Positions 18,675 through 28,169 of a DNA stretch of 64,000 nucleotides are shown in pieces. This DNA is from Pseudomonadota bacterium (GTDB taxonomy: Bacteria > Pseudomonadota > Gammaproteobacteria > CALCKW01). The stretch covers positions 30,537-94,536 of the forward strand of contig JBCCUP010000007.1 of NCBI GenBank assembly GCA_039196715.1. Reading direction: 5' to 3'. Made by a program: the position numbers and the translations under genes. The first letter of the stretch is position 1. Every line of letters starts with the position of its first letter. The notes beneath the pieces were generated by a model. That model ran no database searches, had not been told where the DNA came from, and worked only from the letters and a program-made list of their open reading frames with translations.

Positions 18675-20720
18675 TCAGGCGGCTTCAGACCGAATGGCGT
18701 TTTGCGAAAGGGCAGGGGGATCGAGGATCAACGCGACGGAGCCGTCGTTCATGATCGTGGCACCGGCAAAACCGGGGACCGAATGGAAGTTCTCCTCGAG
18801 TGCCTTGATCACCACCTGTTGCTGTCCGACCACGTGGTCGATCACCAACCCCAACATCTCACCGAGCGACTCGACGATCACCACGAGCTTGTTCTTGTGC
18901 GTGGTGGTGGGCGGCAGGTTGAATTTTTTCTGCAGGTTGATCAAGGGCAGGTAGTCGCCCCGGAACTTCACAACCTCTTCGCCACCGGGCAACCGCTTGA
19001 CCTCGTCGTCGCTGAGTTCGAGCGTCTCGACGATGCTGAGGATCGGCAACACGTAGATCTGGTCGGACACGCGGACAAGTTGGCCGTCGAGGATCGCGAG
19101 CGTCAGCGGCAGGTGGATGGTGACCACCGTGCCCTCGCCAGGGTTGGAGGCGATGGTGACGTGCCCGCCGAGGTCGGCGATGTTGCGTTTCACCACGTCC
19201 ATGCCGACACCGCGACCGGAGACGTCGCTCACGGCAGCCGCGGTCGAGAAGCCGGGCGCGAAGATCAGCATGTCGATCTGCTCGTCCGTGAGCTCGTCGG
19301 TTTCGGCGACGATGCCGCGCTCGAGTGCCTTGCGGTACACCACGTCGCGGTTGATGCCGCGGCCGTCGTCGCCGATGGAGATCACCACGTTGCCACCCTG
19401 GTGACGGGCTTCGAGGGTCAGTGTGCCGGTCGGGTCCTTGCCTGCGTCCTTGCGGTCCTCGGGCGACTCCAGACCGTGGTCGAGTGAGTTGCGAACAAGG
19501 TGCACCAACGGGTCCATGATGCCTTCAAGCACGGTCTTGTCGAGCTCGGTGTTGGCACCGTTGATCTGCAGGTCGACCGCCTTGTTCAGTTTCTTGGACA
19601 GGTCGCGGATCAGGCGCGGCAAGCGGTTGAAGCCGTACGACACCGGCAGCATGCGCACGCGCATCACGCTCTCCTGCAGCTCGCGGATGTTGCGCTCCTG
19701 CTGCGCAAACTGCTCGGCGAGCTGCTCGTAGTCGTCGACGCTGGGTTCGCTGGTGATGCGGCGGAGCATGGACTGCGTGATCACGAGCTCGCCGACCATG
19801 TTCATGATCTGATCGATTTTCTCGGTTGCGATGCGAATCGTCTGCGATTCGGCGTTGGCTTTTTGTGCCGGCTTGTCCTGCTCCTTCTTCTTCGCGGGTT
19901 CGGGCTTGGCAGCGGCCTCGGGCTTGGCCGCCGCGGCGGTGGGCTCAGGCGTCGGTTCGGGTGAGGCCTCCGCTTGCGGCGGTTCGGCCTCGGCCTGTGT
20001 GCGGTCCTCCACGGTGACCGTGCAATCGAGGGACGCCCACTCAAAGATCTGTTCGATGTCGTCGGCAGTCGCGGTCGACTCGAGCTCGACCTCCCACTTG
20101 AGGTAGCACAGGGTCGGTTCCTCGAGCGGCCAGCTCGGGATCTCGTCGGTCAGCAGGGTGACCTTGGCCTCACCGAGGCGCAGCAGTTCCTTGAGCAGGA
20201 ACAGCGGCTCGTTGCCGCGCTGCATGATCTCGGCTTTCGGCGCAAATTCGACGAACCAGCTGCGCATCGCGGGCTCCGCGCTGCTTTCTGCGTCGGCGTC
20301 GGGCTTGGCCTCGGCGCCGCCGCCACCGCCGTTGATTTGTTCGACTCGGTGTTCGAGTTGGGCCTTGAGCCGCTCGAAGTTCTCCGACGTGCTGCCCTCG
20401 CCGTCGCCCTGCAGCAGGTCGTTCAGGCAGTCTTGCGCGTTGAGCAGGATATCGACGTCTTCGTCGTTGACGGCGAGCTTGCCGTCGCGCATGAAGTCGA
20501 GCAGGGTCTCCATGTGGTGTGTGAGCTCGGCGAGCGCCGTGAACCCGAGCGTGGCGCCACCGCCCTTGATCGAGTGGGCTGCGCGGAACACCTCGTTGAC
20601 CAGGTCCGGGTCGTCTTCGCCGTTGCCCATCCGGAGCAGCCCGTTCTCCAAGAGTTCGAGGTTCTCACGGCACTCGTCAAGAAAAATGCTCTTGAGGTTT
20701 TCAAGATCCAGATCGTCCAC
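18675..20720 (-). CDS. cheA: Chemotaxis histidine kinase CheA
   Basis: A 681-aa kinase. The P1 Hpt domain carries phospho-acceptor His49 in AAHSIKGGGATLGF. A Pro/Ala/Glu-rich linker (near 245-290) precedes P3 with ESVMRVRMLPVSYGFNRLPR. P4 has the N box HLVRNSLDHGLESPEDR and the G boxes DDGRGIN and GRGVGMDVV, and P5 is CheW-like at the C-terminus. The start codon is GTG with AGGAAGG 7 nt upstream. It is the first gene of the che operon (cheA, cheW, STAS, cheR, cheD, cheB). No flagellar or pilus genes are nearby, so the motor or output is not identifiable. Confidence 0.95.
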   Translation of the reverse strand: MDDLDLENLKSIFLDECRENLELLENGLLRMGNGEDDPDLVNEVFRAAHSIKGGGATLGFTALAELTHHMETLLDFMRDGKLAVNDEDVDILLNAQDCLNDLLQGDGEGSTSENFERLKAQLEHRVEQINGGGGGAEAKPDADAESSAEPAMRSWFVEFAPKAEIMQRGNEPLFLLKELLRLGEAKVTLLTDEIPSWPLEEPTLCYLKWEVELESTATADDIEQIFEWASLDCTVTVEDRTQAEAEPPQAEASPEPTPEPTAAAAKPEAAAKPEPAKKKEQDKPAQKANAESQTIRIATEKIDQIMNMVGELVITQSMLRRITSEPSVDDYEQLAEQFAQQERNIRELQESVMRVRMLPVSYGFNRLPRLIRDLSKKLNKAVDLQINGANTELDKTVLEGIMDPLVHLVRNSLDHGLESPEDRKDAGKDPTGTLTLEARHQGGNVVISIGDDGRGINRDVVYRKALERGIVAETDELTDEQIDMLIFAPGFSTAAAVSDVSGRGVGMDVVKRNIADLGGHVTIASNPGEGTVVTIHLPLTLAILDGQLVRVSDQIYVLPILSIVETLELSDDEVKRLPGGEEVVKFRGDYLPLINLQKKFNLPPTTTHKNKLVVIVESLGEMLGLVIDHVVGQQQVVIKALEENFHSVPGFAGATIMNDGSVALILDPPALSQNAIRSEAA

Positions 20721-21140
20721 GAAAATTCCTTCCTGTTGAACGAGAGGGCGCTGACGTCAACCCTGTTTAGCGATTGCAGCCCCACGGCACTTGGCGTCCT
20801 GCCAACCGCCATGTGTGGGCCTGCTCTTACCCGAAATCTAGCGACCGAAACGCGGTGCGATTGAGCGTGCGAGCGGGCTGTGATCGATTCCTGAACCGGT
20901 GAACACAGCGACGTGCTGCGGTGACGGTCTCGGCGGACGCGTCAACGGATTTCCGGCACTGACACGGCTGCTGCGGACGCTGAAACGCGCCCCGTGTCCG
21001 GGCTGGACCCGGCCTTGCAGTCGCGGGGGAATCCGCTGTGGTGCTGACGGCTCGTGACACAGAATCGGTGCGGGTGGCAACCCCACTCGGCAAGAAAGTT
21101 GATGCTTCCCTGACAGGCCCAACACCCTTGTCGTGCCGCT
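20721..21140. other. Intergenic region between cheA and HDOD gene
   Basis: A 420-nt divergent region. It should hold the che promoter on the minus strand. I see no convincing sigma70 or flagellar sigma28 boxes, no repeat array and no RNA gene. Short frames here lack family resemblance. Confidence 0.4.
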
Positions 21141-22025
21141 TTGCAGTCGCTCTCCATCCCAACCGGCCCCGTCGTGACAGAACGCCTCGCGTTTGATGAG
21201 GTGGTTGCGCTCGCCGACCGCACCCTGCGGGTACCCGCTGTCCTCAACGCAGTGTTCAACCGGTCGGCTGCAGACGATTGCGAGCTGGACGAGCTCATCG
21301 CCTTGCTCGGCGCCGACCCGGTGTTTGCAGCGCAGGTGCTCAGGCTCGCCAACTGCCCCCTCTACTACCGCGGCAGCACGCTGACCGCCATCGACCAGGC
21401 GGTGGTGCGTCTGGGCCGCCGCGTGATCCACGACATGGCGGCAGCGCTGATCTGTGTGAACGCAGTCGAGAAAATGCCCTCCGACACGGTGCGCATGGCG
21501 GACTTCCTTTTCCAGTCATTGCACGCCGCGCACACCGCCGCGAATCTCTCAGACCACGGCATCTGCGAGCCGTCGCCGGCTTACACGGCCGCGCTGTTTT
21601 CGGGCATCGGCACCATGGTGCTCGTGCACGCTCGCCCCGCGGACATGCGGGCGGTGCTGAACTGGAGTCTGGAAGTGGACGTGCCGTTGTCGGACACCGT
21701 CGACACCGCCTTCGGTTTCGGGCTGTACGATCTCAGCGCCGCGATTGGCCGGCTGTGGGAGCTGCCGGAGCCGGTCGTGGAGGCGATGACCCACGCGGGT
21801 GACCGCGACGGTGCCACGGGCCGTGGCGGTGTCGCCGAGTGTGTCAACGCTGCGACGCGGCTGGTTGAAGCCTGCGGGGGTGAGTCGGTTGCCGAGGACG
21901 TGATCCCGTTGATCCTGGACATCCTCGCTGGCAGCACGTTGAGCCGCATCCAGTCGGACGATGTGATCACCGAACTCGATGCCGCCAAGCAGAGCGCACA
22001 CGCGGTGTTGCGGGGCTTGATGTGA
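21141..22025 (+). CDS. HDOD-domain signalling protein
   Basis: A 294-aa protein dominated by an HDOD domain. Visible motifs are LLGADPVFAAQVLRLANCPLYY in the first third (ADP-x5-VLRLAN), then TAIDQAVVRLGRRVIHDM and YTAALFSGIGTMVL. HDOD proteins usually lack metal-dependent phosphodiesterase residues and act in signalling next to chemotaxis or c-di-GMP genes. The start is uncertain: TTG at 21141 or GTG at 21174, neither with a good ribosome site. It converges on the CheX-like gene. Confidence 0.8.
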   Translation: MQSLSIPTGPVVTERLAFDEVVALADRTLRVPAVLNAVFNRSAADDCELDELIALLGADPVFAAQVLRLANCPLYYRGSTLTAIDQAVVRLGRRVIHDMAAALICVNAVEKMPSDTVRMADFLFQSLHAAHTAANLSDHGICEPSPAYTAALFSGIGTMVLVHARPADMRAVLNWSLEVDVPLSDTVDTAFGFGLYDLSAAIGRLWELPEPVVEAMTHAGDRDGATGRGGVAECVNAATRLVEACGGESVAEDVIPLILDILAGSTLSRIQSDDVITELDAAKQSAHAVLRGLM

Positions 22026-22037
22026 GGCGGGGAGAGG

Positions 22038-22062
22038 GCAGCCACGCCGTGTGCCTGGCTGC
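22038..22062. terminator. Hairpin between convergent HDOD and CheX-like genes
   Basis: An inverted repeat GCAGCCA (22038-22044) and TGGCTGC (22056-22062) with an 11-nt loop, just after the HDOD stop. No uridine tract follows, so it is terminator-like only by position. Confidence 0.35.
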
Positions 22063-22126
22063 GGGTGAGAGCGTTGCGGCGCCCGCACCTTGCCGGTCTG
22101 CCGACTGAGACAGGCTGCCGTGCGAT

Positions 22127-22591
22127 TCAGGTTGCGGAGATGAAGTGCACCAGGCCCGAGCCGTAACGGCCCACGTCGATGGTGTAGGTGGTGCTCTTGC
22201 TGTCACTCAACTCTGCGTAGGACGGATCGTTCGCCGGCTTGACCTCCGTCAGGCGCAGGTGGTCCGTGTCGTCGTCCATGTACAACGCCGAGAAAATGTT
22301 CATTACCTCGTAGAGGTTGGCGGTAGCAGCCTCGGTCAGCTCCTTCTCCGCGACCATGTCCTCGGCTGCGCCCGGTGGCACCATCGACAGCGCGGCACCC
22401 AGCGCAGCGGCCACCGGCAAGTCACACAGCGCGTAGGCGACTGTTTCATCCTGGCGGTTCACGAACACCGCGAAGTGGCTGGCGCCGGCGAGGTCCAGCG
22501 ACCCTTCTTCCTTGGCGCTGACGCCGTTGCCCACGATCATGTCGAGCGTTTCGTTGAGGCGCGGGGAGGCGGGCAGGTTGTAATTCGGCAT
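22127..22591 (-). CDS. CheX-like protein (putative CheY phosphatase)
   Basis: A 154-aa protein with no domain I can name with certainty. Near residues 85-105 it has TEAATANLYEVMNIFSAL, in which E-x-x-N (EVMN) on a helix matches the catalytic pattern of the CheC/CheX/FliY phosphatases, and the alternating strands before and after fit that fold. It lies 6 nt downstream of cheY on the same strand, the expected context for a CheY-P phosphatase. Function is inference from motif and neighbour. Confidence 0.5.
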   Translation of the reverse strand: MPNYNLPASPRLNETLDMIVGNGVSAKEEGSLDLAGASHFAVFVNRQDETVAYALCDLPVAAALGAALSMVPPGAAEDMVAEKELTEAATANLYEVMNIFSALYMDDDTDHLRLTEVKPANDPSYAELSDSKSTTYTIDVGRYGSGLVHFISAT

Positions 22592-22597
22592 GGTCCG

Positions 22598-22960
22598 TTA
22601 TCCAAATACAGGGCGGAGCGCTTTCTCGAACGACTCCACGTTGAAAGGCTTACTGATGAGAAACTGTGCACCCGCCTCGCGGGCAATCTCGCGCATCTCG
22701 GCAGTCGATTCGGTGGTGATGAAACCGAATTTCGTTGTCACGCCCGATTCGCGTACCTTCTTGAGAAACTCGAGGCCGTTCATCACGGGCATGTTCCAGT
22801 CCGACAAAATGAGATCGGGTTTCGCCGATTCCACCTTCTCGAAAGCAATTTGGCCGTTCTCTGCCTCCGTGATATCGAGGCCATCAAAACCGGCTTGTTT
22901 CAGAGTTCGCTTGATCAGCATCCTCATAGAGGTGCTGTCGTCAACTACAAGCACTAACAC
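22598..22960 (-). CDS. CheY-type response regulator
   Basis: A 120-aa stand-alone receiver. Acidic pocket Asp7/Asp8 (VVDDSTSMR), phosphorylation site Asp54 (LILSDWNMP), Thr82/Thr83 (ITTES) and Lys104 (FLISKPF) are all in place. The start is a GTG at 22960 with GGAG 7 nt upstream; the longer in-frame extension lacks family similarity. No output domain. It is the likely phospho-acceptor of the CheA in this window and pairs with the CheX-like gene. Confidence 0.88.
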   Translation of the reverse strand: MLVLVVDDSTSMRMLIKRTLKQAGFDGLDITEAENGQIAFEKVESAKPDLILSDWNMPVMNGLEFLKKVRESGVTTKFGFITTESTAEMREIAREAGAQFLISKPFNVESFEKALRPVFG

Positions 22961-23216
22961 GTCGAGTCTCCATGACAAACATGAGTTACGTGTCGGCAAG
23001 AATCCGGCCGTCTTTAGGGTGTGAACGTGCACCACGTCGATGCCACCAGCGTGCAGACGTCTACGCGTCATGTGAATTCAATGGCTTGATGCAGGCGCGC
23101 TGAATCGGGACGCCAGGACAGTGAGTCGCCAGAGGCGAGATTACCTAAAGGACAGGTGCGTGGTGGACGCTACACGCCACTGTACTTGTGACATTTCAGG
23201 GAATGAGACTCTCGCC

Positions 23217-25580
23217 ATGAAGATGAATATGCGCAGGCTGTTGATGGTGTCGATGTTGGGAGCGGGATTGCTTCCGCTGCTGGCGACAACCGCCTTTATC
23301 AAGAGCGAAACACGGTCCGAAATCACACGGCAGTCGTTCAGCAGCCTCGAGGGCATGCTGGCGGGGCGCGCTGCGCACCTCAAGGCCTTGTTCGAGAAAG
23401 TGACCGACCACGCCGTGGTGCTGGCGGACGACGGCACCGTCATGAACGCAACCGCGCTGCTCACGCAGCAGTGGGACGGTTTTGCCAACCCTGACCAGTA
23501 CAGTGACGCCGAGTTTGCCGAGATGCAGACCGAGCTGCAGAAGTACTACACCGAGCAGTTCGCGGCCGAGTACGAGACGCGCAACGGCGAGGCGACACAG
23601 CTCAGCATTCCCGAAGACCCGCAGACGGTCATTGCGCAATACCAGTTCATTGCCAACAACCCGAACCCGCTCGGCGAAAAGCACCTGATGGGCAAACCGA
23701 ACATCAGCGGCTACTTTGCGAACTCGCATGCCTTCATCCACGGCAAGTTGGCGGACTTTCTCGACCGCTTCGGCTACTACGATATTTTCATCGTCGAGCC
23801 CGAGAACGGCCGGGTGGTTTACTCGGTTTACAAGGAGCTCGACTACGCAACCAAGCTCTTCAACGGGCCCTACCGCGACACCGGACTCGCCGAGGCGGCG
23901 CGTCGCGCATTGACCTTGCAACAGGGTGAGGTGGCCTGGACCGACTTCGGCACCTATTACCCGTCCTACGACGCGCCCGCCATGTTTGTCGGCTCCCCGA
24001 TTTACAACCCCGCCAAGAAGTTGATCGGTGCGCTGGTCTTTCAGATGCCGGTCGAGCCGATCAACGCGATCCTCGCCGCACCGACCGGTCTCGGCGAAGG
24101 TGGCCGGATCCTCGCGGTGGGCCCGGACAACCTGATGCGTTCCCAGGACCGCCTGGTCGAGGACAACACCATCATTGCGAGCAAGTTGAAGTCCGACGGC
24201 GTCGACCTTGCGATCGACGGCAACGAGGGTTCGTTCATCGAAGAGGTCGACGGCGAATCGGCGCTGCTGGCTTACATGCCGGCCTCGGTGCCGCAGTTGG
24301 ATTGGGCGCTGCTGGCAAAGATGCCGTATGCGGAGGCGTTTGCCGTCATGGACCGGTTGCTCTACGAAACCGTCGCGGCCATGGTACTTGCTGCCCTGTT
24401 CGTTGGTTTCTGGGCCTTCATGATCGGCCGCGTGATCTACCAACGCCTCGGTGGCGATCCAGTGGAGATCCTGAGCTTTGCCCAGGCGCTCAGCGCCGGG
24501 GACCTGCGCTCGCGGCCGCAGGACCAGGACCGTATCGGGGCCTATTCCGAGCTCGTCGCGATGCGCGAGAAGATGAGCGACATCATCAGCGACGCCAAGT
24601 CGATCACGGTTGACGTCAACCAGGGCATGGGCAGCTTGCGCGAAGGCAACCGCGGGCTCTCGTCCCGCACCGAACAGCAGGCTGCAAACCTCGAGCAGAC
24701 TGCAGCCAGTACCGAGGAAATCACCAGCGCAGTGCGGCAGAACGCCGAGAACGCCAAGGCGGCGAACGAGTTGGCGATGTCGACGCGCGAGCGTGCCAGC
24801 GCGGGTGGCAAGATCGCCGAACGTGCGGTCGGTGCCATGCACGAGATCAGCAAGTCGAGCGAGCAGATCGCCGCGATCATCGGCGTGATCGACGAGATCG
24901 CCTTCCAGACCAACCTGCTCGCGCTCAACGCGGCCGTCGAGGCGGCCCGTGCGGGCGAGCAGGGCCGCGGCTTCGCGGTGGTCGCGAGCGAGGTGCGCCA
25001 ACTCGCGGGCCGCAGTGCCTCGGCCGCACGCGAGATCAAGGACCTGATCGAGAGCAGCGTCGCGAAAGTCAAGGACGGCACCGACCTCGTTGAAACCTCG
25101 GGCAAGGAATTGACCGACATCGTCGACCTCGTTGCCGAGCTCACCAGCGTCATGGGACAGATCACGCAGGCCAGTGAAGAACAGGCGCTCGGCATCGATC
25201 AGATCAACGACGCGCTGATCCACATGGACTCCAGTACCCAGCAGAACGCGGCGCTGGTCGAACAGGCCGCCGTGACCGCGGAATCCATGAACGGCAAGGC
25301 CGGCGAGCTCAAGGAGACGGTGGATTTCTTCAAGGTTGACCAGCGTCACAACGTGATTCGGGCCAAAGCCAACGCCCGCAGCTTTGCGGGTAGCTCGGGC
25401 TCGAAGGTGGTCGGAGCGGGCAGCGTCCCGTTGGCCGTGAGCGGCGGCGTCGAATCCAGCGAAGCCAAGCCGGTGGCGGCCGTGCCTGCCAAGTTGCCGG
25501 CGCCCGCGACGGCAAAGCCGCGGGGCGGGGACGACGACCTGGGCGACGCCGCCGAGGATGCGGTCTGGGAGCAGTTCTAG
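23217..25580 (+). CDS. Methyl-accepting chemotaxis protein with C-terminal CheR-tether motif
   Basis: A 787-aa chemoreceptor. TM1 is [20 protein letters not shown] near residues 7-26. A large periplasmic region of about 350 residues follows, of Cache size. TM2 is [18 protein letters not shown] near residue 390, then a HAMP domain and a long coiled coil whose tip reads [21 protein letters not shown]. An Ala/Pro/Lys-rich linker ends in EDAVWEQF, which fits the x-W-x-x-F pentapeptide that tethers CheR (NWETF in E. coli Tar). The ATG at 23217 is chosen because it starts the signal-anchor. A clear terminator follows. The ligand is unknown. Confidence 0.92.
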   Translation: MKMNMRRLLMVSMLGAGLLPLLATTAFIKSETRSEITRQSFSSLEGMLAGRAAHLKALFEKVTDHAVVLADDGTVMNATALLTQQWDGFANPDQYSDAEFAEMQTELQKYYTEQFAAEYETRNGEATQLSIPEDPQTVIAQYQFIANNPNPLGEKHLMGKPNISGYFANSHAFIHGKLADFLDRFGYYDIFIVEPENGRVVYSVYKELDYATKLFNGPYRDTGLAEAARRALTLQQGEVAWTDFGTYYPSYDAPAMFVGSPIYNPAKKLIGALVFQMPVEPINAILAAPTGLGEGGRILAVGPDNLMRSQDRLVEDNTIIASKLKSDGVDLAIDGNEGSFIEEVDGESALLAYMPASVPQLDWALLAKMPYAEAFAVMDRLLYETVAAMVLAALFVGFWAFMIGRVIYQRLGGDPVEILSFAQALSAGDLRSRPQDQDRIGAYSELVAMREKMSDIISDAKSITVDVNQGMGSLREGNRGLSSRTEQQAANLEQTAASTEEITSAVRQNAENAKAANELAMSTRERASAGGKIAERAVGAMHEISKSSEQIAAIIGVIDEIAFQTNLLALNAAVEAARAGEQGRGFAVVASEVRQLAGRSASAAREIKDLIESSVAKVKDGTDLVETSGKELTDIVDLVAELTSVMGQITQASEEQALGIDQINDALIHMDSSTQQNAALVEQAAVTAESMNGKAGELKETVDFFKVDQRHNVIRAKANARSFAGSSGSKVVGAGSVPLAVSGGVESSEAKPVAAVPAKLPAPATAKPRGGDDDLGDAAEDAVWEQF

Positions 25581-25607
25581 CGCGCAACCCGCCGGGACGC
25601 AGACAAG

Positions 25608-25632
25608 AAGGGGCCAAACCGGCCCCTTTTTT
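25608..25632 (+). terminator. Rho-independent terminator after the chemoreceptor gene
   Basis: Stem AAGGGGCC (25608-25615) and GGCCCCTT (25621-25628), loop AAACC, then a run of six T (25627-25632). The A residues on the other side are few, so it acts mainly on the plus strand, although the converging gntR gene ends just beyond. Confidence 0.9.
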
Positions 25633-25639
25633 GTGCGTG

Positions 25640-26335
25640 TCAGACGCCGGCGATCGAGAGCAGCGAGTCTCGTGCTGAGCTGATGTGGTCGCGCATCCGA
25701 CGTGTGGCGGTATCGGGGTCGCGCTTGCGAATCGCGTTGACGATCGCTCGGTGCTGGATGTTGTAGGTGCGGATCTGTTCGGGGTTCAGGGTCAGGGTCA
25801 ACACCTGGGACCAGCCCTGTTGGGTGCGCGCCTCGGAGAGAAAGCGCGTCATCCACGAGAACAAGCGGTTACCCGCGATCTCGGCGAGTGCGAGGTGGAA
25901 AGCGCCGTCGACGCGACCGAAGGCCGTGGGGTCGCGCTCGAGTTGCTCCATCGCGCTGAGCATGGTGTCCAGGCGCTGCAGGTCCTCGTCGTTCGCGTGC
26001 AGCACCGCGAGGCGGCAGATGTGCGGCTCCATGGCGATGCGTGCCTCGACCATCTCCATCGGGCGCAGCGTGGAGATCAGCTCCATGGAGTCCTGGTTCT
26101 TGCGAAACACCACGTAGGTGCCGCTGCCTTGGCGCCGTTCGACGTAACCGGCCGTTTCGAGGTCGCGCAGTCCCTCGCGCAGGGTGCCGCGCGCCACACC
26201 GAACTGGTCGGACAGCGAGCGCTCTGCCGGCAGGCGCTCACCGACAGCGAATTCGCCGGCGTCGATACGGTCGCGCAGGGCGAGATAGACGTCGGTCTTG
26301 GTCGAGATGGTTTTGCGGCTCGCGCTGGTGTCCAT
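25640..26335 (-). CDS. GntR/FadR (FCD) family transcriptional regulator
   Basis: A 231-aa repressor-type protein. The N-terminal winged helix reads LPAERSLSDQFGVARGTLREGL near residues 35-56 (recognition helix VARGTLREGLRDLE) with the wing GYVERRQGSGTYV. The C-terminal all-helical FCD domain contains FHLALAEIAGN and the metal/ligand histidine pattern HRAIVNAI. It diverges from the first GS-like gene of the methylamine island and is the obvious candidate to control module 1. On the minus strand, TATAGT (26368-26363) gives a plausible -10 and a leader of about 20 nt. Confidence 0.88.
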   Translation of the reverse strand: MDTSASRKTISTKTDVYLALRDRIDAGEFAVGERLPAERSLSDQFGVARGTLREGLRDLETAGYVERRQGSGTYVVFRKNQDSMELISTLRPMEMVEARIAMEPHICRLAVLHANDEDLQRLDTMLSAMEQLERDPTAFGRVDGAFHLALAEIAGNRLFSWMTRFLSEARTQQGWSQVLTLTLNPEQIRTYNIQHRAIVNAIRKRDPDTATRRMRDHISSARDSLLSIAGV

Positions 26336-26570
26336 GGTCGTGGCCCGTCGGCGTGTCGGCGCACTATAGCCCAAAACTGTACCAAACAAGAGAAACTGGT
26401 TGCGATTGGACTATCTGGTTATTTACTCTCCGGTCGGAGCCTTGCACCATAGTGCAGGCTGCGAGACCGGCATTCCCAAGGCGGTCAGTGCGGTGCGGTT
26501 CGGCCCACTCCCCCGTTGATAGCGTGTTCTGCCGGCGAGTCTTTTTCGATTTCCACGCAGGAGAGTCTAC
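26336..26570. promoter_or_regulatory. Divergent regulatory region, gntR / module 1
   Basis: A 235-nt AT-richer region. It contains the gntR -10 candidate TATAGT (minus strand, 26363-26368), a CTGGTT direct repeat at 26396-26401 and 26415-26420, and a short inverted repeat TGCAC-CATA-GTGCA near 26442-26455. A plus-strand promoter could be TTGCGA (26400-26405) with a weak -10 17 nt later. Which of these is the GntR operator cannot be decided by eye. Confidence 0.4.
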
Positions 26571-28049
26571 ATGGCGACTGATTTGGAAGGCTTTGTCTCG
26601 GCAGATGGCCGCGACGAATTGGTTCGTGAGGTCCGGGCGAAGATCGATGCCCTGGGCATCGAGTACCTGTATCTGCAGTTTGTTTCCGTCACCGGGCGCA
26701 TTTGCGGCAAGGGCATTCCGGCGGACCACTGGGAGTCAGTGGCCCAGAAAGGTTTCCAATTGGTCTACGGTGCAACCGTCAACCTGTTCACCAACCGAGG
26801 CGGCGACTACCTCGGCTACGGCCCCGAAGCCGCCGAGCTCGTCGGCATCCCCGAACCCGAGACCTTCTGTCAGCTGCCCTGGGACAAGCGCGTCGCGCGA
26901 CTCTACTGCACGCTGTTCCGCAACCGTGAGGAGAAGGAGAACCCGGGCGGTTTCCTGACGTCCGACTGCCGCGGCAACCTGCGTCGTATCCACGACCAGT
27001 TCCAGGCGGACCACAACGGCCTGGCGCTGCGCTGCGGCACCGAGCCCGAGATGATGTGGCTCAAAAAGGGCGAGGACGGCAAGCCGAACGGTGGCTTCTC
27101 GAACCCGTTCTGCTACCACATCGATCAGTTCGAGAGCCTGCGCCCGGTCTACATGAAGGTCATGGAGTACGCGCGCTTCATGGGCCTCGACATGATCCAG
27201 GGCGACCACGAGGACGCACCCGGCCAGCTCGAGCTCAACTGGCAGTTCGACGACGTGCTGCGCAACGCCGACCGGCTGACCACCTACCGACAGATCTGTG
27301 CCCAGGTGGCGCGCGAGTTCAACCTGATCGCGTGTTTCATGACCAAGCCCTTCATGGGTGTCTCGGCGTCGGGCTGTCACCACAACATCTCGCTCTGGTT
27401 CGGCGGCGAGGACCGACTGCACAAGACCGGCAACGACCCGGACAACCTGCCGGGCATGGCCAACAACTACCTGTACCGGCACGGTGGCGACAACACGTTC
27501 ATGCCGGACACCGATGACCCGCAGATGCCGGGCAAGCTCGGGCTGCAGGCCATCGGCGGTATCGTGGCCCACCTCGGCGCGTTGACGTCGATCGGTTCGT
27601 CCACGGTCAACTCCTACCGGCGTCTCTGGGACACCGGCTTCTGGGCGCCGATCTTCGCCGACTGGGGTTTTCAGAACCGCACCACCGGCTTGCGTGTATC
27701 GGCACCGGGTCGCTTCGAGTACCGGTCGGTCGATTCGATGGTCAACCCGTACCTCATGGGCGCAGGCATCCTCAAGGCGTGCGATGACGGGCTTGTCAAT
27801 CAACTCGACCCGGGTCAGCCTGAAGAGCGCAACATCTACGAGGCGATGGAAGCCGGCAAGGACGTCAAGAAGCTGCCGATGAGCCTCGGCGATGCGCTTC
27901 AGGAGCTGCGCAACGACCCGGTGATTCAGTCGGCGATGCCGGGTGAAATGTTCCGTTTGTACGACGAGTACAAGCAGGACGAGTGGGAGCGCTTCATGCA
28001 CACCGTGACCGATTGGGACCAGGAAACCTACATGGATTGCCTGCCTTGA
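26571..28049 (+). CDS. Glutamine-synthetase-like ligase, long form (module 1)
   Basis: A 492-aa member of the GS family, which ligates ammonia or an amine to a gamma-carboxyl using ATP. GS signatures are present: GTEPEMMW (metal-binding glutamate) near residue 155, DHEDAPGQLELNW near 220, and GCHHNISLW near 268. The C-terminal region KKLPMSLGDALQ lacks the tyrosine adenylylated in ordinary GlnA. It is about 55 residues longer than the GmaS-like paralogue at 48058, with extra sequence in the N-terminal half and around residues 290-320. It opens a run of six to seven genes with a split glutamate synthase. The acceptor amine is unknown; it need not be ammonia. Confidence 0.8.
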   Translation: MATDLEGFVSADGRDELVREVRAKIDALGIEYLYLQFVSVTGRICGKGIPADHWESVAQKGFQLVYGATVNLFTNRGGDYLGYGPEAAELVGIPEPETFCQLPWDKRVARLYCTLFRNREEKENPGGFLTSDCRGNLRRIHDQFQADHNGLALRCGTEPEMMWLKKGEDGKPNGGFSNPFCYHIDQFESLRPVYMKVMEYARFMGLDMIQGDHEDAPGQLELNWQFDDVLRNADRLTTYRQICAQVAREFNLIACFMTKPFMGVSASGCHHNISLWFGGEDRLHKTGNDPDNLPGMANNYLYRHGGDNTFMPDTDDPQMPGKLGLQAIGGIVAHLGALTSIGSSTVNSYRRLWDTGFWAPIFADWGFQNRTTGLRVSAPGRFEYRSVDSMVNPYLMGAGILKACDDGLVNQLDPGQPEERNIYEAMEAGKDVKKLPMSLGDALQELRNDPVIQSAMPGEMFRLYDEYKQDEWERFMHTVTDWDQETYMDCLP

Positions 28050-28055
28050 TCCGCC

Positions 28056-28077
28056 GGGCCGCCGGGTTCGGCGGCCC
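28056..28077 (+). terminator. Strong hairpin after the GS-like gene
   Basis: A perfect 9-bp stem GGGCCGCCG (28056-28064) and CGGCGGCCC (28069-28077) with loop GGTT, directly after the stop codon. There is no uridine run, so partial termination or mRNA stabilisation inside the operon is more likely than full termination. Confidence 0.5.
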
Positions 28078-28169
28078 CCCGAATGCAGCCAACAGACGCC
28101 ACCCGCGGCGTGGGTGGCACACGTGCGGCTTGTCTGGACCGACCGGCCGCGCGCCAACGAGGAAAGAGT

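Noticed and set aside
23196..25856. An 886-aa open frame antisense to the chemoreceptor
   Set aside because: Shadow of a high-GC coding frame. Low-complexity basic composition and no motif; the plus-strand receptor is unmistakable.
26441..26456. An NtrC-type site (TGCAC-CATA-GTGCA)
   Set aside because: The arms resemble the NtrC half-site, but the spacing is too short, and no sigma54 promoter is visible nearby.
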